From the NCBI GenBank assembly GCA_022425845.1, contig JAKMEU010000232.1:1-10385 (forward strand): a stretch of DNA of 10,385 nucleotides. The letters are read 5' to 3'. A program made the translations under genes and the position numbers. Positions 1-6,154 of this stretch are shown piece after piece. The notes beneath the pieces are model-generated. The model was not told where the DNA came from. It saw only the letters and a list, made by a program, of their open reading frames with translations, and searched no databases. The stretch is from Luminiphilus sp. GTDB lineage: Bacteria > Pseudomonadota > Gammaproteobacteria > Pseudomonadales > Halieaceae. Every line of letters starts with the position of its first letter. Position 1 is the stretch's first letter.

Positions 1-852
1 AACAATGACCAGGCCCATCTTTGGAAAATCGAAGGTGAGTGAAGCCTGCCAGCTGTCCTCCTGCTCCAGTTCGCGGGGGGCTCTTTCAAACTGCATTTTC
101 AGGTCAGTAAATGACTCACCCAGCTGAACAGGTAAGGTGAATACCCAACGCTGTGCACCCTCGTCCTGAGGCAAGGAAGCCAGTTGCTGCTGCGCGATGC
201 CGTTAAGCAAGGCTGTGGCTTTCTCGACTATTTGATGCAGCGCACGGGTCTCGGCCAGCTCTGGCTCGAGATCGTCTGCCAGCGCCAATGCCAAGGTCTG
301 CAACTGTGACAGACTCGCCTTTCCGGATTGACGCGCTCGACCGAGTCGACCGCTGTAAAGATCAGCCTCGGTGAATAGACCCGAGTCCTGAAGACCCCGC
401 TTGATGGCACCGGGCGTCAGCCCTTCCGGACGAAGCACACGGCCGCGCAACTCTCGAACGATCTCCTGCATTTCGGGAGAGCCAAATCGCGAGGGCAGCG
501 CGGCCAGTTGATTCAACAGGCTGGCGGGCTGCATGGAACCCAGCGCCAGGGTCGTCTGCACTGCCCGCCCGCTCGCATCCGGTCGCGGCTGGCCACTGTC
601 AGGGATTCGCCGTAACACCACGTCCTGCCCGACCTGCTTTACTTCCAGCGCCAACCGCGTGCCGGGCTGCACCGGCAGATCTGAACTGACCGCAAAGGTT
701 TTCCCCGCAACCGACAGCACCAGACCGCCATTGGGTCGGGTATCGACCACAAGGGCTGTCAGTTGCTGACCCACGCGCCAGTTGCTCAGCTGCACTCCAA
801 AATTGCGCTGGTCAACTCGAGCGGGGGTCAATGTGAGTTGCAGTTCTTCCAA
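1..852 (-). CDS. fliK: FliK-like flagellar hook-length control protein (3' end outside window)
   Basis: The frame is open for 284 codons from base 852 to the left edge, where it runs out without a stop. FliK proteins act as a secreted ruler; their C-terminal domain contacts FlhB and switches export from hook to filament subunits. Residues about 1-80 look like a small beta-rich domain (GQQLTALVV, GGLVLSVAGKTF, PGTRLALEV). The middle, about 100-230, is rich in Leu, Gln and Ala and looks helical. From about residue 235 a hook-length-control type C-terminal domain begins (RWVFTLPVQLGESFTDLKMQFE, then WQASLTFDFPKMG), and the window cuts it. The start is inferred: an in-frame TAA lies at 877-879, the first ATG is only at 535, and TTG at 852 follows a GGAG about ten bases upstream. 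The gene is divergent from pomA. The family is fairly sure from the C-terminal domain. Other proteins share this domain, so true FliK orthology is less certain. Confidence 0.75.
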   Translation of the reverse strand, partial: MEELQLTLTPARVDQRNFGVQLSNWRVGQQLTALVVDTRPNGGLVLSVAGKTFAVSSDLPVQPGTRLALEVKQVGQDVVLRRIPDSGQPRPDASGRAVQTTLALGSMQPASLLNQLAALPSRFGSPEMQEIVRELRGRVLRPEGLTPGAIKRGLQDSGLFTEADLYSGRLGRARQSGKASLSQLQTLALALADDLEPELAETRALHQIVEKATALLNGIAQQQLASLPQDEGAQRWVFTLPVQLGESFTDLKMQFERAPRELEQEDSWQASLTFDFPKMGLVIV

Positions 853-992
853 ACCTGTCCAGCTCCACGTTGACAGTTAAATACGCTCTAAAGCTTCTTG
901 ATTATCGGGCGCTCTAGGATACGATGACTTGAAGGTAATCGGTGCATCGGTTTCCTGAGGCCCTTCAAATAGTGTAAGCGGCAGATAAGCGC
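853..992. other. Divergent intergenic region between fliK-like gene and pomA
   Basis: This 140-base AT-richer stretch must hold the 5' control signals of both divergent genes. On the plus strand TAAAGCTT (889-896) resembles a sigma-28 -35 element, but no matching GCCGATAA lies at the usual distance. On the minus strand CCCGATAA (bases 909 down to 902) resembles a sigma-28 -10 element, and TCAAG (932 down to 928) resembles a -35, but the spacing is about four bases too long. No sigma-54 GG-N10-GC element was found. No coding sequence is seen here. Confidence 0.6.
898..925 (+). promoter_or_regulatory. Possible sigma-70 type promoter for pomA
   Basis: TTGATT at 898-903 and TACGAT at 920-925 are separated by 16 bases. 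Each matches its housekeeping consensus at four of six positions. A transcript would start near 932, leaving a leader of about 60 bases before pomA. The match is weak and could be chance. Confidence 0.25.
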
Positions 993-1760
993 ATGGATTT
1001 AGCGACTCTTATTGGATTAATTGGTGCGATGGGCGTCGTAGCGGCGGCTATTTACACCGGAGGCTCCGCACCCACCTTCTTTAATCCCCCCTCAATCTAC
1101 ATTGTTCTCGGCGGCACCTTCCTGGTCGTCATGGTGAAATTTTCCCTGAAACAATTTCTGGGGGCCTTCAAAGTCGCAGGACGCGCCTTCTCAAACAAAG
1201 ACCACGATCCGGAAGCTCTCATCGCCGAAATCGTTAACCTTGCCAACATTGGTCGTAAGGAGGGCTTGCTGGCCCTCGAGAAAGCCACCATTTCTGAAGA
1301 TTTCCTCAAGGACGGGATTCGCATGCTGGTTGATGGCACCAGCCAGGAGGTCGTCAAGGCGGTAATGGCCAAAGACATGCAGCAGACTATCGATCGACAC
1401 AACTGGGGTGAACGGGTATGGCGCGCAGCGGGTGACGTAGCACCAGCGATGGGGATGATTGGGACTTTGGTTGGGCTTGTGCAAATGCTTTCCAACATGA
1501 ACGACCCCAAGGCAATAGGTCCTTCCATGGCCGTTGCGCTGCTGACCACGCTTTACGGCGCTGTTTTGGCCAACATGATTGCACTGCCCATCGCCGACAA
1601 ACTGCACTTGAGAAAGAGCAATGAAAAGCTGATCCACTCCATGTGTATCGACGGCGTACTGGCCATTCAGGCCGGGCAGAATCCGCGGGTTATCGAGAGC
1701 ATGCTAAAGGCCTATCTGGATCCGGCCAGCCGAGACAAGCCGGCCAGCAAGGGCAAATGA
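993..1760 (+). CDS. pomA: Flagellar stator protein PomA (MotA family, sodium type)
   Basis: Inner-membrane stator subunit that, with PomB, conducts ions and pushes on the rotor protein FliG. It is 255 residues; Vibrio PomA is about 253. The start MDLATLIGLIG matches the PomA family start, although the ribosome site before it is weak. Four membrane segments are expected near residues 5-22, 34-52, 150-168 and 182-203. The cytoplasmic loop carries R88, K89 and E96, part of the charged set that faces FliG. The third and fourth segments have D148, P151, T158 and T185-T186, positions tied to ion use in Vibrio PomA (recalled numbering). The stop overlaps the pomB start (ATGA), so the two are translationally coupled. 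Choice of pomA over motA/motC is by motif similarity; the sodium dependence is inferred. Confidence 0.93.
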   Translation: MDLATLIGLIGAMGVVAAAIYTGGSAPTFFNPPSIYIVLGGTFLVVMVKFSLKQFLGAFKVAGRAFSNKDHDPEALIAEIVNLANIGRKEGLLALEKATISEDFLKDGIRMLVDGTSQEVVKAVMAKDMQQTIDRHNWGERVWRAAGDVAPAMGMIGTLVGLVQMLSNMNDPKAIGPSMAVALLTTLYGAVLANMIALPIADKLHLRKSNEKLIHSMCIDGVLAIQAGQNPRVIESMLKAYLDPASRDKPASKGK

Positions 1761-2704
1761 GCGACGAGGACGAGGAAGAAAAAGCACCGGGTGCACCCCT
1801 GTGGATGGCGACCTTTGCTGACCTCATGTCACTGCTGATGTGTTTCTTCGTGTTGATCCTGTCCTTTTCAGAGCTCGATGTCATCAAGTACAAACAAATC
1901 GCCGAATCCATGAAGGATGCGTTTGGCGTGCAGCAAAAGATGGAGCTGACGTCGATGCCCAAGGGCACCAGTGTAGTCGCTACAGAGTTTCAGCCGGGCA
2001 TACCCCAACCCACTCCCATCGAAACCATACAGCAGGTGACAACGAATCAGGACCTCAGCTCGCTGCGCATTGGTAATCCCGATGCAGACGAGTCCGAAGC
2101 CCGGGAGGTCAAAGACCTGATCACCGAAGAGATGGAACGCCTGATCGAGGAGACCGAACTCGATGCCGACAAACTTCGCCGCCTGTTGCAGGCAGAAATT
2201 GAGGCGGGGCAGATTGATGTGGAGAGCGAAGCGCGCACCATCATCATTCGAATTCGGGAAAAGGGTTCGTTTGCCTCAGGGTCTGCACAGCTCGACATCG
2301 CATTTTTAGCCGTACTCGACAAGACCGGTCTCGCACTTAACGAAATTAAGGGCAGTATCTTCATCGAAGGTCATACCGATAATGTACCCATCGATAATGG
2401 GCGTTATGGCTCCAACTGGGATCTTGCCGCTGCCCGGGCCGTAGCAGTGGCAGAGCACCTGCTGGAAGGCCCGAGGATGGATCCGATTAGACTCACCATT
2501 TCAGGCCATGCCGACACACGTCCGCAGGCGCCCAATGATTCCTGGGAGGGCCGCGCGCAAAACCGTCGGGTTGAAGTCATTGTCAAGCAACCCCTGGACG
2601 ACAGCCAGAGCGCACTCATAAAGGAAATGCGCGAGACCAACCCGGAAATGGTCAAGGCGCTGGACGAGACTGATTTGAATGCCAATAATTTTGAGGGTCC
2701 CTAG
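1757..2704 (+). CDS. pomB: Flagellar stator protein PomB (MotB family, OmpA-like C-terminus)
   Basis: Ion-binding and cell-wall-anchoring stator subunit, 315 residues. After an acidic N-terminus comes the family block APLWMATFADLMSLLMCFF. D22 in it is the ion-binding aspartate (D24 in Vibrio PomB), followed by one membrane helix to about residue 38. Residues 41-60 (DVIKYKQIAESMKDAFGVQQ) form the plug-proximal region. A long charged linker (about 95-165) precedes the peptidoglycan-binding OmpA-like domain from about 185, with EGHTDNVPI, SNWDLAAARA and the closing AQNRRVEV. The frame stays open upstream to a GTG at 1643 inside pomA, but ATG 1757 is chosen because it overlaps the pomA stop and gives the family N-terminus. 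The linker and sequence around D22 resemble PomB more than proton-type MotB. Confidence 0.94.
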   Translation: MSDEDEEEKAPGAPLWMATFADLMSLLMCFFVLILSFSELDVIKYKQIAESMKDAFGVQQKMELTSMPKGTSVVATEFQPGIPQPTPIETIQQVTTNQDLSSLRIGNPDADESEAREVKDLITEEMERLIEETELDADKLRRLLQAEIEAGQIDVESEARTIIIRIREKGSFASGSAQLDIAFLAVLDKTGLALNEIKGSIFIEGHTDNVPIDNGRYGSNWDLAAARAVAVAEHLLEGPRMDPIRLTISGHADTRPQAPNDSWEGRAQNRRVEVIVKQPLDDSQSALIKEMRETNPEMVKALDETDLNANNFEGP

Positions 2705-2705
2705 G

Positions 2706-2810
2706 ATGGCCAGAGCGAGGGATATCAGATCACCAGCCGGTGCCAAGGCTGGCCTGCCCGGCAGCAGGCAACGACTGGCCGATACGGGACATTCCGGACA
2801 GGAGGAATGA
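2706..2810 (+). CDS. Possible 34-aa small ORF between pomB and pilZ
   Basis: ATG lies two bases after the pomB stop (TAGGATG) and is preceded by GAGGG (2693-2697) at eight bases, a good ribosome site. The frame runs 34 codons to TGA at 2808-2810, starts MARARDIRSPAG and is rich in Arg, Gly and Ala. It is in the same frame as pilZ, separated from it only by that TGA and two sense codons. No family is recognised and no membrane segment is seen. It may be a real small protein, a coupling device for pilZ translation, a decayed N-terminal extension of the PilZ protein, or chance. The same bases form hairpins. Confidence 0.3.
   Translation: MARARDIRSPAGAKAGLPGSRQRLADTGHSGQEE
2733..2769 (+). repeat. 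Two adjacent short inverted repeats in the pomB-pilZ gap
   Basis: CCAGCC (2733-2738) pairs with GGCTGG (2747-2752) around an eight-base loop. GCCTGC (2752-2757) pairs with GCAGGC (2764-2769) around a six-base loop. Both stems are perfect six-base GC-rich pairs, and they share base 2752, so they cannot both form at full length. No T-run follows, so this is not a standard intrinsic terminator. It could slow polymerase, stabilise the pomAB part of the transcript, or be incidental. Confidence 0.35.
2800..2805 (+). promoter_or_regulatory. Shine-Dalgarno site (AGGAGG) for pilZ
   Basis: AGGAGG ends eleven bases before the pilZ ATG at 2817, slightly longer than usual. A second ATG at 2807, in another frame, gives only a five-codon ORF (ending 2824) and lies too close to the site. 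ATG 2817 is therefore taken as the pilZ start. Confidence 0.6.
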
Positions 2811-2816
2811 ATCGCC

Positions 2817-3407
2817 ATGACTGACATTGACCAGAGTAGCGAGGGCGATAGCGAGAGGGGCTTCTTCCGTATTGATGATGAGCTTCGCATGAACTGGATC
2901 AAGCTCGACCCCGATATCCCTCGCTCCCCCACGGACCGCGAAGATGAGCTGCGGGATCTTAATCTGGAACTGCACAACCTTATTTCCACAGCGTTTGGCG
3001 ATTCAGCCGTCTTGGGCGAAGCTCTGGGGCTGCTGAATCGAAAAATCGAGCTGCTTACGGGCAATGAGGACGGCCCCACACTCGATTTCAAACCCGTCCC
3101 GGTGAACCTGAGTGGATCGGGGCTGGCATTCGCCTGTGACGAGCCCCTCCACCCAGAGGAACTCATTGAGGTCACCATGCTGCTGCTTCCCGCTAACACG
3201 ATTGTCCGTGTGCAAACCCGGATCATTCGCACCACGGCCTACCCCGATGACGACTGGACCTATTGGGTTCGTGCAAAATATGAACCCAGGCAGGAAGTCG
3301 TCACCGAGCAGATTGTGCAACATGTCAGCCTGCGTCAAATGCAGAACCTCGCAGCGAGGCGGGATTCAACAGGCGGCGTCGATGAAGGTGGAACTGGCGA
3401 GAGCTAA
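2817..3407 (+). CDS. PilZ-domain protein, candidate cyclic-di-GMP receptor linked to the stator
   Basis: A 196-residue soluble protein with no signal peptide or membrane segment. Both cyclic-di-GMP motifs of PilZ domains are visible: RxxxR (R14 and R18, in ERGFFRID) and NxSxxG (N97, S99, G102, in VNLSGSGLAF), followed by strands typical of the PilZ barrel (IEVTMLLLP, IVRVQTRIIRT, YWVRAKYEP). The motifs are usually some 20-30 residues apart. Here about 79 lie between them, with a helical heptad-like stretch around 40-80 (ELRDLNLELHNL to LNRKIELL). Such helical insertions occur in a gammaproteobacterial and xanthomonad subfamily of PilZ proteins, where they can drive oligomerisation. The YcgR N-terminal domain is absent. 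Its place after pomAB suggests it tunes the stator in response to cyclic-di-GMP, as YcgR and FlgZ do elsewhere; this role is inferred. The tail from about 180 is Gly/Glu-rich and probably disordered. Confidence 0.82.
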   Translation: MTDIDQSSEGDSERGFFRIDDELRMNWIKLDPDIPRSPTDREDELRDLNLELHNLISTAFGDSAVLGEALGLLNRKIELLTGNEDGPTLDFKPVPVNLSGSGLAFACDEPLHPEELIEVTMLLLPANTIVRVQTRIIRTTAYPDDDWTYWVRAKYEPRQEVVTEQIVQHVSLRQMQNLAARRDSTGGVDEGGTGES

Positions 3408-3408
3408 A

Positions 3409-4143
3409 TCACGTCCAGTCTGTGAGTTTGGAGCGCAACCGGGCAACGGCCTGCCCATGAATCTGGGACACTCGGGACTCGCTGACATTGAGCACCAGTC
3501 CAATTTCCTTGAGATTAAGCCCCTCTGTGTAATAGAGGGACATCATCAGGCCCTCTTTTTCAGGCAGTCGACCAATGGCCTCTACCAAGGCCTCTCGGCG
3601 CGCAATGTCAAAGACCAAGTCAGTGGTGCCATCACCCTCTTCCGATACGTCCAGTTCATCGAGCTGCGCAATACGAGCACAGGCGAGCTCCCCGGATAAC
3701 TGTTGGTAGCTTTCGAGGTCCATGCCCAGCTGGTCTGCTATCTCCTGGTCAGAGGCGGATCTGCCTACGCGCTGCTCGATCGCTTCAATAGCCGCGGATA
3801 CCCGACCCAGATCCCGCTGCACGCTGCGCGGCAACCAGTCGCGTCCCCGCAATTCATCGAGCATGGCGCCGCGTATACGTATCGTGGCATAGGTGGAAAA
3901 TGCGGCGCCTGAATCCTGTTGGTGGTCATCAGCAGCTTTGAGCAGACCGATAAGCCCTACCTGAATCAAATCATCCATTTCGATGTGCGCAGGCAGGCGC
4001 ACCAACAGCTGCTGTGCAATTCGTTTAACCAACGGCAGATGTGCACGTACCAGGGCATCGCCCTGATCCGCGCCACAGGCGCCGTATTCGGATAGCTTGG
4101 CGCTAGTGCCGCGGTGCACTGGGCTGTCGCAGTAACTGTTCAA
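3409..4143 (-). CDS. fliA: RNA polymerase sigma-28 factor FliA
   Basis: Flagellar sigma factor that directs RNA polymerase to late flagellar promoters; it is normally held by anti-sigma FlgM until the hook is finished. Family blocks are clear: LVKRIAQQLLVRLPAHIEMDDL and GLIGLLKAA (region 2), STYATIRIRGAMLDELRGRDWLPRSV (regions 2.4-3), and ALVEAIGRLPEKE, LYYTEGLNLKEIG and VSESRVSQIHGQAVARLRSKL (region 4 helix-turn-helix). The start is uncertain. ATG 4173 lacks a ribosome site and overlaps fleN by 71 bases. TTG 4143 has GGGG seven bases upstream and gives 244 residues, close to the family (239-247). GTG 4119 is a third choice. TTG 4143 is used here. All these starts lie inside the fleN 3' end, so translation is probably coupled. 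Its stop faces that of pilZ with one base between. Confidence 0.93.
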   Translation of the reverse strand: MNSYCDSPVHRGTSAKLSEYGACGADQGDALVRAHLPLVKRIAQQLLVRLPAHIEMDDLIQVGLIGLLKAADDHQQDSGAAFSTYATIRIRGAMLDELRGRDWLPRSVQRDLGRVSAAIEAIEQRVGRSASDQEIADQLGMDLESYQQLSGELACARIAQLDELDVSEEGDGTTDLVFDIARREALVEAIGRLPEKEGLMMSLYYTEGLNLKEIGLVLNVSESRVSQIHGQAVARLRSKLTDWT

Positions 4144-4912
4144 CGAAGAACCCCATACCGGGAACCGCGCCATCGTAGATATTGCGGCTTAGCCGCCGCC
4201 CCGCGTCTCGAATCGCCACGGCGGCCGGTGAGCGCGGATACATACTGACCAATGCTGCACGCTCCTGCACAGCTCGCCGTAGATAGGCATCCGTGGGGAT
4301 CGCACCCAGATAGCCCAGCTCAACATCGAGATACTTGTCGGCCACCGTCGTCAGGCGATTATAGACCTGACGCCCCTGAGACGGATTATCAATTTGGTTT
4401 GTCAGGATTTCGAAACGCCGAACACCCCGTTCATTGCGCATGACCTTCATGAGCGCATAGGCATCGGTGAGGGAGGCCGGCTCATCGCAAACTACCACTA
4501 CAACGGTTTTACACGCTGAAACAAATGTTTGTACTGTCGTATCGATACCGGCACCGGTGTCAACTAACAAAACATCCGGCGCTTCAATTTGCTCGGAGAA
4601 CGAGCGAACCAGCTCGTTCTGCTCAGACTGGTCAAGTGTCGCAAGCCGAGCAACACCCGATGATGCGGGTACAACTCTCAGCCCTTCAGGACCCTCAACA
4701 ATCACATCGGCCAGCTTGTGCGTGCCCGCGACAACGTCAGCCAGGGTAGGCCCAACCGACATACCGAGAATGACATCAACATTGGCAAGGCCCAGATCGG
4801 CATCAAGAAGCAGTACATCAAGGCCCTCACGAGACATCGATACGCCCAAATTGACGGCGATATTGGTCTTGCCCACGCCACCTTTACCGCCTGTGACGGC
4901 GATTACCTGCAT
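4103..4912 (-). CDS. fleN: Flagellar number regulator FleN/FlhG (MinD-like ATPase)
   Basis: ParA/MinD-type ATPase that limits flagellar number. In Pseudomonas it binds FleQ and blunts sigma-54 driven flagellar transcription, and in Vibrio and Shewanella (FlhG) it works with FlhF. It is 269 residues. Deviant Walker A GGKGGVGKT is at 8-16 (K10, K15), switch I LLLDADLGLANVDV at 34-47, switch II VLLVDTGAGID at 114-124, and CDEPASLTDAYALMK at 142-156. The C-terminal GFFVEQLL matches the membrane-targeting tail seen in Pseudomonas FleN. ATG 4912 is chosen because AGGAAGGAG sits directly upstream; an in-frame ATG at 5002 would add 30 unconserved residues and has no good ribosome site. The DQAxxLR helix that activates FlhF in other FlhG proteins is not visible from either start. 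The gene follows flhF after 95 bases and overlaps fliA. Confidence 0.95.
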   Translation of the reverse strand: MQVIAVTGGKGGVGKTNIAVNLGVSMSREGLDVLLLDADLGLANVDVILGMSVGPTLADVVAGTHKLADVIVEGPEGLRVVPASSGVARLATLDQSEQNELVRSFSEQIEAPDVLLVDTGAGIDTTVQTFVSACKTVVVVVCDEPASLTDAYALMKVMRNERGVRRFEILTNQIDNPSQGRQVYNRLTTVADKYLDVELGYLGAIPTDAYLRRAVQERAALVSMYPRSPAAVAIRDAGRRLSRNIYDGAVPGMGFFVEQLLRQPSAPRH

Positions 4913-5007
4913 GGATTTCTCCTTCCTGAAAATGCTCTCATACGCGCCCTGACGGACGGGCATGGCGGGCATTGTTCCCGTATCGTAGCGCAGACCGTAC
5001 ATAACTG

Positions 5008-6093
5008 TCAGACCGCCACTTTGAGTTGGTTGGCCTGGCGCTCCAAACGTCGCTTGGCAAGTCTTTTGGCATTTGTCAGCATTTCGTTACCTGATACCGG
5101 CAACACACGCTCCACGCGCAAATCAAAGCGACCCGCCAGCGCAAGTTCTTCGGTCACCACCACATCAATGATGGCACCCAGCGAACTGGCCTCATCGACC
5201 TTGGTTGTTACAACGCCGGCGAGAGGCAAGCCCGTGGTGTGAGCCATGATCTCTCGTAAATGATCGCTGCTAGCGTTAGCCGGCAGCGTGACAAAGGCCG
5301 CCAGGCCGCCGCGCTGCCGAGCCAGAAGGCTGAGCACGGGATCCTGTGAACCACGGCCCGGACTCAGGGCAGGTGTATCGATAATGATCTCCCGCGCCCA
5401 GCGGCAGTTCGAGAGTATCGCGGCGAGTTCATCATGCTGTTCGGCACCGTATTGCCGAATGTTCAGGCGAGCGGCCAGATCTGTCAGCAGGGTCTCCTGC
5501 CGTTGATCGCCGCAATGCACCACTACAATCTGGTCCGGAGCATGGCGAGATGCAGCAGCCTGTAACAGTGCCTCCGCCGTTCGCGTCTTACCGCTACCGC
5601 TGCCACCGATAACGGCTTTGACCCTGAATCCAGACAACTCCTCATCGGATAGGCTATTCAGGCGCTCAATCAAATGCTGTGTGACGGCGTGCCAGGCCGC
5701 CTCGAGACCCGTCGCGCCTGAAACGCTGTCCGCGAGCTCACCCGATAACACCCGGCCCAGGCCGAGGGTGGCGAGTCGCTGAGCAACCGTGGCCACAACG
5801 GGGGGACTACCGGCACTGTCCTGCCATCGCCGCTCTCCGAGTGCCTGTTGCAGTGTTTCCCTCAAACTTGCGAGTTCACGTTTTAGCTGTGCAAGCTGGA
5901 TCTCATTCTCTGTGCCCGCCGCAGCCACCGAATTCGATGCCTGTGACAACTCCGGTAAACCGTCGGTGGCACAGATCTCAATGCCGTCCCCGGTACGCCG
6001 GCTGGACAGCACAAGGGCATCGGGACCCAGATGCTGCCGGACCTGATCGAGGGCTGAGCGGTTGTCCCTGCCGGTAAATCGCTGCACGTTCAT
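5008..6093 (-). CDS. flhF: Flagellar pole-positioning GTPase FlhF (divergent motifs)
   Basis: SRP-type GTPase that marks the cell pole and recruits the first flagellar parts. It has 361 residues, shorter than Pseudomonas (about 429) or Vibrio FlhF (about 495). The N-terminal domain has the family pattern (MNVQRFTGRDNRSALDQVR, then LGPDALVLSSRR), so ATG 6093 is right; GAGGAG lies upstream. A Gln/Leu-rich linker spans about 50-110 and a helical N domain about 110-155. In the G domain the P-loop GGSGSGKT (163-170) and TTKVDEASSLG (296-306) are intact. The DTYR-like G2 motif is not recognisable (HCGDQRQETL at 193-202), DTAG reads DTPA (239-242), and the closing GQ-x-VPEDL type motif is replaced near 334 (SGNEML). 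Nucleotide binding may persist while hydrolysis is weak or lost; this is inference. Likely transcribed from the sigma-54 promoter at 6155-6171. Confidence 0.92.
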   Translation of the reverse strand: MNVQRFTGRDNRSALDQVRQHLGPDALVLSSRRTGDGIEICATDGLPELSQASNSVAAAGTENEIQLAQLKRELASLRETLQQALGERRWQDSAGSPPVVATVAQRLATLGLGRVLSGELADSVSGATGLEAAWHAVTQHLIERLNSLSDEELSGFRVKAVIGGSGSGKTRTAEALLQAAASRHAPDQIVVVHCGDQRQETLLTDLAARLNIRQYGAEQHDELAAILSNCRWAREIIIDTPALSPGRGSQDPVLSLLARQRGGLAAFVTLPANASSDHLREIMAHTTGLPLAGVVTTKVDEASSLGAIIDVVVTEELALAGRFDLRVERVLPVSGNEMLTNAKRLAKRRLERQANQLKVAV

Positions 6094-6154
6094 GCCTTAT
6101 GTCTCCTCAAATGCGACGGAAAACCGACGCTTTTACCTTATCTATCCCTGTCTA

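Noticed and set aside
889..915. Sigma-28 promoter for pomA starting with TAAAGCTT
   Set aside because: The -10 position at the right spacing reads GGCGCTCT, matching only half of the consensus.
902..932. Sigma-28 promoter for the fliK-like gene (TCAAG and CCCGATAA on the minus strand)
   Set aside because: Both elements look good alone, but 18 bases separate them where about 14 is expected from TCAAG.
981..988. GCAGATAA just before pomA as a sigma-28 -10 element
   Set aside because: It lies five bases before the ATG, so the transcript would be leaderless, and no -35 element lies at the right distance.
1643..1756. Longer PomB starting at GTG 1643
   Set aside because: The extra 38 residues overlap the pomA reading frame and are unlike any MotB/PomB N-terminus. 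ATG 1757 gives the family start.
2501..3235. 244-codon minus-strand ORF opposite pomB and pilZ
   Set aside because: It is Ser/Arg-rich and antisense to two recognised genes, a typical shadow frame.
3112..3699. 195-codon plus-strand ORF spanning the pilZ end and the fliA end
   Set aside because: It overlaps pilZ in another frame and fliA antisense. Both real genes are strongly supported and this one resembles nothing.
4913..5002. Longer FleN from ATG 5002
   Set aside because: The 30 extra residues are unlike FleN/FlhG N-termini and the ribosome site is poor, whereas AGGAAGGAG precedes ATG 4912.
5441..5457. Plus-strand sigma-54-like element inside flhF (CGGCACC then TTGCC)
   Set aside because: The spacing between GG and GC is not ten, and it would point antisense within flhF with no gene to drive.
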